Below are positions 22,246 through 30,102 of a stretch of 64,000 bases of DNA, in pieces. The notes beneath the pieces are model-generated. The model was not told the DNA's origin. It made no database searches and was given only the letters and a program-made list of their open reading frames with translations. The position numbers and the translations under genes are program-made. Numbering within the stretch: position 1 is the stretch's first letter; the number at the start of each line of letters is the position of its first letter. The stretch is from Ruminococcus sp. (lineage in GTDB: Bacteria > Bacillota > Clostridia > Oscillospirales > Ruminococcaceae), in contig JAHZHC010000019.1 of NCBI GenBank assembly GCA_019420505.1, positions 1-64,000 on the forward strand, in the 5' to 3' direction.

Positions 22246-22291
22246 AAATAAGGCCTTTTAAAAAAAGGCTTGAATCAGATCATATTTCAGT

Positions 22292-22370
22292 CTTTTCCGT
22301 CAGAACTTATCTTTCGGTAAGATATTAATTAAAATTATATTTCCCGTCAGAACAAATCTTTCAGGTCATA
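22292..22370 (-). promoter_or_regulatory. Tandem leader RNA element upstream of hydrogenase-maturation operon
   Basis: Two related units occur in the untranslated leader, unit 1 at 22370-22336 and unit 2 at 22321-22292. Both contain GAAAGATxxGTTCTGACGG followed by AAA. Both can fold alike: CC(T)GAA pairs with TTC and GG(G), leaving a seven-base loop AGATTTG or AGATAAG, a conserved TGAC bulge, an A-rich internal loop and a short lower stem. A terminator follows at 22245-22212. The layout is that of a tandem riboswitch or protein-binding attenuator. I do not recognise it as a named class. Confidence 0.55.
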
Positions 22371-22380
22371 CCATATATTT

Positions 22381-22409
22381 ATTATACTACACTTTTTTCT
22401 CATTGTCAA
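22381..22409 (-). promoter_or_regulatory. Perfect-consensus promoter of the hyd operon
   Basis: Minus strand TTGACA (22409-22404), 17 bases, TATAAT (22386-22381). A leader of about 180 nt follows before the first start codon. Confidence 0.8.
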
Positions 22410-22520
22410 TAATACAAAAATTTTCTTTTGTTTTTTTCGACGGCTATTGATATAATATTAATGTTTTTCTCACTTTTGTGTAATTTTTATTAAAATAATA
22501 CCCATTAGGGTCTAAAATCC

Positions 22521-22549
22521 TTGAAATAAGCTGATTTATTTGATACAAT
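22521..22549 (+). promoter_or_regulatory. Promoter of the Spo0A-like gene
   Basis: TTGAAA (22521-22526), 17 bases, TACAAT (22544-22549), 30 bases before the GTG start. Confidence 0.65.
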
Positions 22550-22579
22550 TATTTACATAATATACTGCGAGGTGATTCT

Positions 22580-23371
22580 GTGTTATCTGAACTGAAAATT
22601 GTAACTGCTGTTAACAAGACATCATATGAACGTCAGCTTAACAAAACTCTTGACGCCATGGGATTTGATGTATTTAAAACGGAGTCAGACCCTGTTTTAA
22701 TTGAGATTGAAGTTGTAAGGAACAATCCTGATGTTGTTATTCTGAACTCAGACAACATGGATTTTGATTCTATTGAGAGATTATCCAAGCACATTCTTGG
22801 TCTTGAAAAGCCTCCGTATATTTTTGCTTTATACACATATGAAACTTCTGATGTTGATAAAATATCAAATCTGGATAATTTAGTTACTATAGAGATGCCT
22901 GTTAATTTTACCAAGCTTTGTGATGAAATACAACGAATACACTCTATTACGACAATAACCTTGGATCAGGTTTATGCTGAGATAAATGATAAGATAGTGG
23001 AGATTTTGACAGTGCTGAAATTCTCGTCGAAAATGTTCGGATATATGTATCTCAGAGAGGCGCTTTTCATTGCCGCTTGTTCAGGGAGAGTAAAATTCAA
23101 TTTTTCTAAGGATATATATCCGGAGGTAGCCAAAAAATTCGACAGCAACACCGCTTGTGTCGAAAGAGCAATAAGGGTAGCCATTAACAAGGCATGGTCT
23201 AAAATGTCAATTCACATTAAAAAAATATTCTTTAGTCCCGAGACTCTTAAAAATCACGAAAAGCCTACCAACAATGAATTCATTCTTACCATCGGAAACT
23301 ACATATACGAAGAATATCAAACCTTTTTAGAAAAGGCTAAGAAAGCTCAAAAAGTTAAAATAATGAATTAG
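22580..23371 (+). CDS. Spo0A-type response regulator with degenerate receiver domain
   Basis: A 263-residue protein, close to Spo0A in length. The C-terminal half (about 125-248) is a clear Spo0A DNA-binding domain: FGYMYLREALFIAA, KDIYPEVAKKFDSNTACVER and AIRVAINKAWSKM, with KPTNNEFILTIGNYI at the end. The N-terminal receiver has lost its chemistry: the phospho-acceptor position, read from PDVVILN, is Asn56 and not Asp; the acidic pair near residue 11 is VN; and the conserved Lys is replaced in IEMPVNF. So it is probably not controlled by the usual phosphorelay. GTG start with GAGGTG. Confidence 0.85.
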   Translation: MLSELKIVTAVNKTSYERQLNKTLDAMGFDVFKTESDPVLIEIEVVRNNPDVVILNSDNMDFDSIERLSKHILGLEKPPYIFALYTYETSDVDKISNLDNLVTIEMPVNFTKLCDEIQRIHSITTITLDQVYAEINDKIVEILTVLKFSSKMFGYMYLREALFIAACSGRVKFNFSKDIYPEVAKKFDSNTACVERAIRVAINKAWSKMSIHIKKIFFSPETLKNHEKPTNNEFILTIGNYIYEEYQTFLEKAKKAQKVKIMN

Positions 23372-23429
23372 TCAAGCCCTTCTTTGCATAAATTTGAACA
23401 AGATCAGATTTATGCGGGAGGGATTTTTT

Positions 23430-23720
23430 ATGATTTGCAGTTTTTCAAACCTTAGAAACAAAGAGGTCGTTAATTTAAAAACCGGACTTAAGCTCGGATA
23501 TGTAGACGATATTGAAATTGACACAGCGACAGGAAACGTTGTATCTCTCATTGTTTTCGGGCGCCCGAGAGCATTAGGCATAATGGGCAGAGACGAAGAC
23601 ATTATCATTAAATGCAGTGACATTGACTTAATTGGCGAAGATACTATTCTTGTACGATTTTGCAATGATACAATATGCACAAAATCAAGAAGCTTTTCTG
23701 TGGAAAATTTGTTAAAATAA
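23430..23720 (+). CDS. YlmC/YmxH-family sporulation protein (PRC-barrel)
   Basis: A 96-residue protein of the YlmC/YmxH family found in endospore formers. It reads MICSFSNLRNKEVVNLKTG, then LGYVDDIEIDTATGNVVSLI, a typical PRC-barrel pattern, then DIDLIGEDTILVRF. I start at ATG 23430 with GGGAGGGA upstream; the frame open from 23394 has no ribosome binding site. It follows the Spo0A-like gene by 58 bases, which supports a link to sporulation. No biochemical role is established. Confidence 0.85.
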   Translation: MICSFSNLRNKEVVNLKTGLKLGYVDDIEIDTATGNVVSLIVFGRPRALGIMGRDEDIIIKCSDIDLIGEDTILVRFCNDTICTKSRSFSVENLLK

Positions 23721-23734
23721 AATGCATGATATTC

Positions 23735-23763
23735 TTGAAATTATTTTTTAAATGTGATATAAT
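23735..23763 (+). promoter_or_regulatory. rpsB promoter
   Basis: TTGAAA (23735-23740), 17 bases, TATAAT (23758-23763). Confidence 0.75.
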
Positions 23764-23769
23764 ATTAAA

Positions 23770-23872
23770 GCAATTCGCACGTCTGTGTTTTTGCAGTGGT
23801 TCTCGTATAAACGAGTGAATGCAAGTTAAGCCGGACGGAGGATACAATTTATCCGGAACAAATCGGATAAAA
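23770..23872 (+). promoter_or_regulatory. Structured leader of rpsB
   Basis: The untranslated leader folds into nested stems: CGTCTG (23780-23785) with CGGACG (23832-23837), inside it TTGCA with TGCAA and CTCGT with ACGAG, followed by a separate ATCCG/CGGAT hairpin. Such a compact branched leader in front of ribosomal protein S2 fits feedback control by S2, known for other bacteria; for this sequence it is inference. Confidence 0.5.
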
Positions 23873-23901
23873 ATTTAAAAACCAAACAGGAGGTTACTAC
23901 A

Positions 23902-24639
23902 ATGGGAGTAGTATCAATGAAACAGCTTCTTGAAGCAGGTGTACACTTTGGTCACCAGACAAGAAGATGGAATCCGAAAATGGCACCGTACATTTTCACA
24001 GAAAGAAACGGAATTTACATTATTGATTTACAGAAAACTGTAAAGAAGCTTGAAGAAGCTTATATGTTTATCCGTGACATTTCAGCTGAAGGCAAGGAAG
24101 TACTTTTTGTAGGTACTAAGAAACAGGCCGGAGATTCAGTTAAAGAAGAAGCGCTGAGATCTGACGCACACTATGTAAACGCAAGATGGCTCGGCGGTAT
24201 GATGACAAACTTCAAAACAATTCAGAGAAGAATCAAGAGACTTGAACAGCTTCACACAATGGAAACTGACGGTACATTTGATCTTCTTCCTAAGAAAGAA
24301 GTTACAAAACTCAATCTTGAAATTGAAAAGCTTGAAAAATTCATGGGCGGTATCAAGAACATGAAGGAACTCCCGGGTGCACTTTTTGTTGTTGACCCAC
24401 GCAAGGAAAAGATTGCTGTTGCTGAAGCTAAGAAGCTTGGTATTCCGGTAGTTGCTATCGTAGATACTAACTGTGACCCTGACGATGTTGACTATGTAAT
24501 TCCGGGTAATGACGATGCTATCAGAGCTGTTAAGCTTATTGCCGGCTGCATGGCTAACGCAATTATTGAAGGCAGACAGGGACAGGATGCAGTTGAAGAA
24601 GCTGAAGAAACAGAAGCAACTGAAGAGGCTGCTGAATAA
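23902..24639 (+). CDS. rpsB: 30S ribosomal protein S2
   Basis: A 245-residue S2, recognised by [63 protein letters not shown] and [12 protein letters not shown]. It has a normal acidic C-terminal tail ([14 protein letters not shown]). It assembles on the 30S head next to S1-type mRNA-binding sites. A strong AGGAGG precedes the ATG. It is followed by tsf after a terminator-like hairpin, the usual bacterial order. Confidence 0.97.
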   Translation: MGVVSMKQLLEAGVHFGHQTRRWNPKMAPYIFTERNGIYIIDLQKTVKKLEEAYMFIRDISAEGKEVLFVGTKKQAGDSVKEEALRSDAHYVNARWLGGMMTNFKTIQRRIKRLEQLHTMETDGTFDLLPKKEVTKLNLEIEKLEKFMGGIKNMKELPGALFVVDPRKEKIAVAEAKKLGIPVVAIVDTNCDPDDVDYVIPGNDDAIRAVKLIAGCMANAIIEGRQGQDAVEEAEETEATEEAAE

Positions 24640-24652
24640 TTAAAAAATTTCG

Positions 24653-24681
24653 GGCAGACATATTTTTGTCTGCCTTGATTT
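24653..24681 (+). terminator. Hairpin between rpsB and tsf
   Basis: GGCAGACA (24653-24660), TATTTT, TGTCTGCC (24667-24674) then TTGATTT. A partial terminator would set a higher dose of S2 than of elongation factor Ts. Confidence 0.65.
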
Positions 24682-24711
24682 CCATTAAAATAAATTTTAG
24701 GAGGAAATAAA

Positions 24712-25626
24712 ATGGCAAAGGTATCCGTTGCAGAAATCAAAGAACTTATGAAATCTACAGGCGTAGGCATGATGGATTGTAAAAAAGCTCTCGAAGAAGC
24801 TGAGGGCGATACAGACAAGGCTATCGTACTTCTCCGTGAAAAAGGACTTGCTACACAGGCAAAGAAAAGCGGAAGAGTTGCTGCTGAAGGTATTGTTACA
24901 TCAGTAGTTGAAGGCAATGTCGGCGCTGTTGTTGAAGTAAACATTGAAACTGACTTTGCTGCAAACAACGAAGAATTCAAGACATTTGTTGCAGCAGTTG
25001 CAAAGACAGTTATTGAAAAGAATCCGGCTGACGTTGAGGCTCTTAAGGCTGAAACAATCAGCGGCGGTGACAAGACTGTTGAAGAATCACTTCAGGACTT
25101 GTTTATTAAAATCAGAGAAAACATGGTTATTCGCCGTTTCAAGAGACTTGAAGGTGTACTTGTTCCTTATGTTCACGGCGGCGGAAGCATTGGTGTTATG
25201 GTTAAGCTTGATACAGATCTTTCTGCTGACAAGGTTTTTGAAGTAGGTAAAGACTGTGCACTTCAGGTAGCAGCTATGAATCCTGCATATCTTGGCAGAG
25301 ATAACGTTCCTGATTCAGCACTTGAAGAAGAAAAGAAGATTATGCTTGCACAGATGGCTGAAGATCCTAAAATGGCTAACAAGCCTGAACAGGTTAAGGT
25401 TAAAATCGTTGATGGTAAGATCGGAAAATACTATTCTGAAAACTGCTTGCTTGAACAGGCATTTGTTAAGGATGACAAGGTTTCAGTAGGCAAATATGTA
25501 GAAAATGCAGCTAAGGCTCTCGGCGGTTCAATCAAGGTTGTTGACTATGTTCGTTTTGAGCGTGGCGAAGGCGTTGAAAAGAAAGAAGACAACTTTGCTG
25601 ATGAAGTAGCTTCAATGATTAAGTAA
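24712..25626 (+). CDS. tsf: Translation elongation factor Ts
   Basis: A 304-residue nucleotide-exchange factor for EF-Tu. The N-terminal UBA-like domain reads VAEIKELMKSTGVGMMDCKK with ALEEAEGDTDKAIVLLREKG, followed by the core IETDFAANNEEF motif that contacts EF-Tu, and MNPAYLGRDNVP in the second core subdomain. AGGAGG lies before the ATG. A strong terminator follows. Confidence 0.97.
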   Translation: MAKVSVAEIKELMKSTGVGMMDCKKALEEAEGDTDKAIVLLREKGLATQAKKSGRVAAEGIVTSVVEGNVGAVVEVNIETDFAANNEEFKTFVAAVAKTVIEKNPADVEALKAETISGGDKTVEESLQDLFIKIRENMVIRRFKRLEGVLVPYVHGGGSIGVMVKLDTDLSADKVFEVGKDCALQVAAMNPAYLGRDNVPDSALEEEKKIMLAQMAEDPKMANKPEQVKVKIVDGKIGKYYSENCLLEQAFVKDDKVSVGKYVENAAKALGGSIKVVDYVRFERGEGVEKKEDNFADEVASMIK

Positions 25627-25639
25627 TTTAAAAATGTAG

Positions 25640-25677
25640 AAAAGCCGTTGAAATAATTTCAACGGCTTTTACTTTTA
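25640..25677 (+). terminator. tsf terminator
   Basis: AAAAGCCGTTGAAA pairs with TTTCAACGGCTTTT, followed by ACTTTT. Confidence 0.85.
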
Positions 25678-25704
25678 TACAGCATTTATAGTAGGGTAAT
25701 TTAA

Positions 25705-25740
25705 AAGCTGCATTCTAATCAGAATGCAGCTTAATTTTTT
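25705..25740. terminator. Convergent terminator hairpin
   Basis: AAGCTGCATTCT (25705-25716), AATC, AGAATGCAGCTT (25721-25732) and a T run to 25740. The T run is on the plus strand, though the opposite strand ends in TTTTAAATT and may serve the stomatin gene whose stop is at 25739. Confidence 0.65.
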
Positions 25741-26719
25741 ATTTTGTTTCGTTTTTGTTATCTTCGCTTATGATTCCTTTTAATCCGGCGGCAAGACCTG
25801 CAAGTCCCTGAATTTCGCTTGGGATAATAATCTTTGTTGCTTTTCCGTCAGCCGCTTTTGCAAAGGCTTCAAGGCTCTTAAGCTGTATTACATTTTCATT
25901 AGGATTTGCTGAATTAAGTTTTACTAAGCTTTCAGCCAAAGCATTCTGCACCATTTCAATAGCCTGAGCTTCACCCTGTGCTTCAAGAACCTTCTGTTCT
26001 CTTACTGCATCGGCACGAAGAATCATAGATGTTTTTTCAGCTTCAGCCTGCAAAATCTTAGACTCCTTATCAGCTTCTGCACGAAGAATTTTAGATTCTT
26101 TTTCACCCTCGGCAACAAGTATCTGAGATTTCTTTTCGGCTTCTGCCTGAATAACCTTTTCACGTCTTTCACGATCGGCTTTCATCTGTTTTTCCATAGC
26201 ATCCTGAATCTCAGGAGGCGGAAGAATATTTTTAAGTTCAACACGCTGAACCTTAATTCCCCATCGGTCTGTTGCCTCGTCAAGAATTTTTGTAATATTG
26301 GTATTAATCAAATCACGTGAAGTCAATGTTGCTTCCAAATCCAAATCGCCAACGATATTACGCAAGGTTGTTGCGGTAAGGTTTTCAATAGCTGTGAGAG
26401 GATTTTCAACTCCATAGGTATAAAGCTTGGCATCAGTAACCTGAAAGAAAATAACGGTATCAATTTTCATTGTTACATTATCCTTGGTTATAACTGACTG
26501 AGGCTTAAAATCCACAACCTGCTCCTTAATTGAAACCTTTTTAGCGATTTTATCAATAAAAGGTATCATTACATGCAAGCCTGTCTGCCATGCGGTATGG
26601 AATGCACCAAGACGTTCAACAACAAAGACATACGCCTGCGGCACAATTCTGATACTGCGGATTACTACGATTACAAGAAAAATCACTATTGCCAGTATTA
26701 CATACAATCCATATTCCAT
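25739..26719 (-). CDS. qmcA: SPFH/Band 7 membrane protein (QmcA/stomatin type)
   Basis: A 326-residue stomatin-like protein. One N-terminal membrane segment (residues 4-22, GLYVILAIVIFLVIVVIRSI) anchors a cytoplasmic SPFH domain (PQAYVFVVERLGAFHTAWQT to LDEATDRWGIKVQRVELKNI), then a long Ala/Glu/Lys coiled coil of repeated QAEAEK-type units. Such proteins form large cage-like membrane rings and are often encoded with NfeD proteins, as here (gap 15 bases). Proposed roles are membrane microdomain order and protease control. The gene symbol is by similarity to E. coli QmcA. Confidence 0.88.
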   Translation of the reverse strand: MEYGLYVILAIVIFLVIVVIRSIRIVPQAYVFVVERLGAFHTAWQTGLHVMIPFIDKIAKKVSIKEQVVDFKPQSVITKDNVTMKIDTVIFFQVTDAKLYTYGVENPLTAIENLTATTLRNIVGDLDLEATLTSRDLINTNITKILDEATDRWGIKVQRVELKNILPPPEIQDAMEKQMKADRERREKVIQAEAEKKSQILVAEGEKESKILRAEADKESKILQAEAEKTSMILRADAVREQKVLEAQGEAQAIEMVQNALAESLVKLNSANPNENVIQLKSLEAFAKAADGKATKIIIPSEIQGLAGLAAGLKGIISEDNKNETK

Positions 26720-26734
26720 AAAATTACCTCCGAT

Positions 26735-27169
26735 TTATTTTGAAACTATCAGCTTTGAACCTGATATTTCTTTTACTGTTACAATTGAACCTGCTGAAAT
26801 CTCCGTACCATCCTCACTGCGGGCATCCCAATTCACTCCGCTTAGCTTTACACGCCCTGACGACAAAGCATTATTGATATCTTCAGTTACCACAGCAGTT
26901 TTTCCGATATCCAATTCATAATTAGTATGAACTGTTTTCCCCTGAACTTTCTTGACAAGCGGTCTTGTAAATATGAGCAGCAGCACTGAGGCAACCACAA
27001 ATACCACAAGCTGCACCGTAAAGCTGCATCCGCCGATTGCAAAGAACATTGACACTAATGCACCAAAGCCCAGCCAGATTGAAACAAGTGCAGTTGCAGT
27101 TGCAATCTCGCAAACTATAAAAAACACAAATGCAATAGCCCAACCGACTATCATCAAAGTTTGAGTCAC
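26735..27169 (-). CDS. NfeD-family membrane protein
   Basis: A 144-residue protein with about three to four N-terminal membrane helices (MIVGWAIAFVFFIVCEIATA, then IWLGFGALVSMFFA and VQLVVFVVASVLLLIFT) and a C-terminal OB-fold (about 85-144: ELDIGKTAVVTEDINNALSS, GVNWDARSEDG). This is the short NfeD1b type lacking the ClpP-like protease domain. It is the upstream partner of the stomatin gene and probably binds it. The ribosome binding site is AAGGAGATGA. Confidence 0.85.
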   Translation of the reverse strand: MTQTLMIVGWAIAFVFFIVCEIATATALVSIWLGFGALVSMFFAIGGCSFTVQLVVFVVASVLLLIFTRPLVKKVQGKTVHTNYELDIGKTAVVTEDINNALSSGRVKLSGVNWDARSEDGTEISAGSIVTVKEISGSKLIVSK

Positions 27170-27228
27170 ATAATCATCTCCTTAAACACAAAACATATAT
27201 TAATTATATTCGCTGAAATTCATATGTA

Positions 27229-28317
27229 TTATTCTATCAGCGTTCTTTCGTCACAATATTCACATATCACGGTATCACCGTTACCATGGAAATACTTAGG
27301 CAGGTATGTTTCCTGATGTGTAATACATTTAGGGTTTGAACAGCTTAATCCATTATAGATTTTACCGCATGTCAACGGCGCCGGTTTTCCGTCATTATGA
27401 AGGATCGTCAGTATAAGCGCCATTCTGACAAACATTCCATACTTAGCCTGTTTAAAATACAACGCTCTTTTATCGTCATCGACTTCAATTGCGATTTCGT
27501 CCACTCTTGGCAATGGATGAAGCACAATAAGGTCGCTTTTTGCTTTTTTCATTTTTTCCTTATCGAGAATATAACATCCTTTCTGCTGCTGATACTCCTC
27601 TTCAGAGGCAAAACGCTCCCTTTGTATTCTTGTCATATAGAGCACGTCAAGCTCGTCCATGGCGTCGTCAAGGCTTGATACCTCCTTATACTCATAGCCG
27701 CTTGCTTTAAGCAGGTCTTTAATATACGACGGCAATGACAATTCTTTTGTGGAGATAAGCACGAATCTTGTTCCCTTGAAACAGCTCATTGCTTTTATAA
27801 GAGAATGGACAGTTCTTCCGTTTTTCAAATCTCCGCAAAGTCCTATAGTCAGATTTTCAAGAGTTCCCTTTTCCTCTTTCAATGTCAGCAGATCGGTCAA
27901 TGTCTGGGTGGGATGAAGATGTCCGCCGTCGCCGGCATTAATCACCGGACATTCCGCTGTCAAAGCCGCTCCTTTTACAGATCCTGCAACAGGATGACGC
28001 ATTACCATAATGTCGGCATATTCAGATACGATTTTAGTTGTATCCTTAATATTTTCACCCTTAGCCACTGATGAGGTCTGAGGATTATCAAAACCAATTA
28101 TGGTTCCACCCAATCTCAGCATTGCTGTCTGAAAAGACATTTGCGTTCTTGTCGACGGTTCATAAAACAAGGTGCCCATAATTTTACCTTTACAGGCTTC
28201 TTTATAATTATCCGGATTTTCAATTATCTCATGAGCAAGATTTAAAATTTTATTCCACCATGAAACGGGATAATCGTTCAGGTCAATCAAATTTATTCTG
28301 TCATTATAAACGCACAT
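27229..28317 (-). CDS. pyrB: Aspartate carbamoyltransferase catalytic chain with C-terminal PyrI-like zinc domain
   Basis: A 362-residue protein. Residues about 1-305 are the catalytic chain, joining carbamoyl phosphate and aspartate: [17 protein letters not shown] (carbamoyl-phosphate site), [29 protein letters not shown] and [11 protein letters not shown]. The last 50 residues carry [11 protein letters not shown] and, after 18 residues, CEYCDE, which match the four-Cys zinc domain of the regulatory chain PyrI (CPNxNCIxxxE...CKYC). The nucleotide-binding half of PyrI is absent. A fused PyrB-PyrI exists in Thermotoga; here only the zinc part is kept. It has its own promoter and is apart from the other pyr genes. 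Confidence 0.93.
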   Translation of the reverse strand: MCVYNDRINLIDLNDYPVSWWNKILNLAHEIIENPDNYKEACKGKIMGTLFYEPSTRTQMSFQTAMLRLGGTIIGFDNPQTSSVAKGENIKDTTKIVSEYADIMVMRHPVAGSVKGAALTAECPVINAGDGGHLHPTQTLTDLLTLKEEKGTLENLTIGLCGDLKNGRTVHSLIKAMSCFKGTRFVLISTKELSLPSYIKDLLKASGYEYKEVSSLDDAMDELDVLYMTRIQRERFASEEEYQQQKGCYILDKEKMKKAKSDLIVLHPLPRVDEIAIEVDDDKRALYFKQAKYGMFVRMALILTILHNDGKPAPLTCGKIYNGLSCSNPKCITHQETYLPKYFHGNGDTVICEYCDERTLIE

Positions 28318-28392
28318 ATCAAACAGCCTTTCAAGTTTTAAACGTATATTTTTGATCAGCAGAACATTAACTGAAAATAATATTCTTTCTAT

Positions 28393-28421
28393 ATTATATC
28401 ACAGCATATAACAAATTTCAA
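28393..28421 (-). promoter_or_regulatory. pyrB promoter
   Basis: Minus strand TTGAAA (28421-28416), 17 bases, TATAAT (28398-28393). It overlaps the region just after the rnmV stop. No pyr-type leader is visible in the 75 nt before the ATG. Confidence 0.75.
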
Positions 28422-28428
28422 TAAGATT

Positions 28429-29028
28429 TTACACATTATCATCCTGTATTTTTTTCACAAGACTAAAAAATTCCTCTTTTGTGAATCGGATATTTACGGC
28501 CTCAAGCATTGCTTTTGATGTCAGATTTTCAGGAAGCTCCAATGCATTTAAAACTTGTTTTCTATAAAAATTACTATTTTTATTTCCGGAGAGCTTTAAT
28601 TCATAAAAATCAAGATTTGTTATGGCAGAATCAGATGTATTCTTCTCATTTACAAGTCCTGCGTCAACAAAAAGTTCTCTGAGCTTTTCTGCACATATTC
28701 CCTCCACCCCCAGCTTGCCTTCTTTTGAAGGTTGAATTTTGCGCTTTTCTTTACCGAAAATCTCAGGGGCATAAAGATTTATAATCTTTCCGTTCGGTAT
28801 AATACTTTTTATATGATTTCTTATTCTGAACCCGGCGGTGTCAGAATCGGTAAGAATAATTACGCCTGTTTTTTCTGCATAATAACGTATTAGTCTTACA
28901 GTTTCGTTGTTTTTATATACGCCAAATCCATTTGTAACTATTATAGCTGTATCAATAATTGATGACAATTTTATTTTATCATATTTACCTTCTACAACAA
29001 CTGCATAAGGTATTTTAAGCTTTTCCAT
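28429..29028 (-). CDS. rnmV: Ribonuclease M5-like TOPRIM protein
   Basis: A 199-residue protein with an N-terminal TOPRIM domain: the Glu in YAVVVEGKYDKIKLSS and the DxD in VIILTDSDTAGFRIRNHIK are the metal-binding residues. The C-terminal half fits DUF4093 (FYELKLSGNKNSNFYRKQVL). RNase M5 trims 5S rRNA precursors in Firmicutes. It follows holA by 15 bases in a comEC-holA-rnmV operon. Some distant members of this family lack proven M5 activity, so the name is by family. Confidence 0.8.
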   Translation of the reverse strand: MEKLKIPYAVVVEGKYDKIKLSSIIDTAIIVTNGFGVYKNNETVRLIRYYAEKTGVIILTDSDTAGFRIRNHIKSIIPNGKIINLYAPEIFGKEKRKIQPSKEGKLGVEGICAEKLRELFVDAGLVNEKNTSDSAITNLDFYELKLSGNKNSNFYRKQVLNALELPENLTSKAMLEAVNIRFTKEEFFSLVKKIQDDNV

Positions 29029-29043
29029 ATATTATTACCTCAT

Positions 29044-30102
29044 TCAGCATCTGAGAGCCATAGACTTTGCTGCACACTGCTCCAAGGCAAGCATATCTGC
29101 GGCGATTCCTGACGATTTAGTTTTTAGCTCCAAGTCAGTATCCGCAAGTATTTCAATTGTTTTTCTAATTCGCTCCGCAGATATATTTGCACATTCGGAA
29201 AAAGCGTTTCTTACAGCAAACTCACGATTTCTCGGATATTTGAAATCAGCAGTTACATCGTTAGCCATTTTTCCCGACGCTCTTGCAAGCTTTGCACGAT
29301 ATATATCAGACATTGAAAAACTGATTATACCTAAAATTTCAAACGGCTCATAATTCTGATCTGCAAGCTCTGACAGTCTTGTAAACACCATTTTAGCATT
29401 TCCTTTTAATATATTAACTGCGAGTGCATATCCGTCTGACTCGATACGTCTGACACATAATGCATCAATATCTTCCTTTGTAATTGTTCTTCCTTCCGCA
29501 TAAGAAGTAAGCTTATTCAGTTCCTGACTTATAAACGCTGAATCGCAAAGGCATAGATTTGCAAGATATTCGGCATCAGACTTTGAAATTACACATCCGA
29601 AACGCTGAACATTTGCTATTATAGTTTTTGAAAGATCGGAAGCTTTTTTATATGCAAATTCACAGGCTGAACCATGCTTTGCACAAAAATCGCAGAATCT
29701 TTTATTTTTATCGGTGAGGGCACGTTTATTTTTATACAGATCTGTACCTGTAGCATAAATAACAACAACTGTTGTTTCAGGTAAATCGGACAGGACCTTT
29801 CTGATATCATCTCCGTCAGTTTTAGCTACAGAGTCCATATTTAGGTCATTGATCACTACACAGACACGATTTGAAAACAGCGGAAGGGCCTCACATGCAT
29901 TTGCAAATTCGGCAACATCAATTTTCTTTCCGTCAAATTTGTGAAGATTCATTATTTGATCAGATGGGGGCACTAATTTATTTATAAGTTTTTTTACGTA
30001 AGCCTCCAATGCTCCGACATCATGACCATAGAAAAAGTAAAGATTGTCATAATCCTCGTTTTTTATACGTTTACCCAAGTCTGAGCTGCTTGTTAAAGCC
30101 AT
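29044..30102 (-). CDS. holA: DNA polymerase III subunit delta
   Basis: A 352-residue clamp-loader delta subunit. It has the typical opening LYFFYGHDVGALEAYVKKLI, PLFSNRVCVVIND and a DLPETTVVVIYATG block, then the delta helical domain with ISQELNKLTSYAEGRTITKE and the C-terminal collar ALEQCAAK. I start at ATG 30102, which has AAGGAG upstream; a TTG two codons earlier is less likely. The start overlaps the end of comEC by 32 bases, a usual arrangement in Firmicutes. Confidence 0.9.
   Translation of the reverse strand: MALTSSSDLGKRIKNEDYDNLYFFYGHDVGALEAYVKKLINKLVPPSDQIMNLHKFDGKKIDVAEFANACEALPLFSNRVCVVINDLNMDSVAKTDGDDIRKVLSDLPETTVVVIYATGTDLYKNKRALTDKNKRFCDFCAKHGSACEFAYKKASDLSKTIIANVQRFGCVISKSDAEYLANLCLCDSAFISQELNKLTSYAEGRTITKEDIDALCVRRIESDGYALAVNILKGNAKMVFTRLSELADQNYEPFEILGIISFSMSDIYRAKLARASGKMANDVTADFKYPRNREFAVRNAFSECANISAERIRKTIEILADTDLELKTKSSGIAADMLALEQCAAKSMALRC

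Noticed and set aside
22246..22374. Known riboswitch classes (SAM, preQ1, guanidine, c-di-GMP, fluoride) for the hyd leader
   Set aside because: None of their conserved cores that I know are present; the repeated unit is different, so I left it unnamed.
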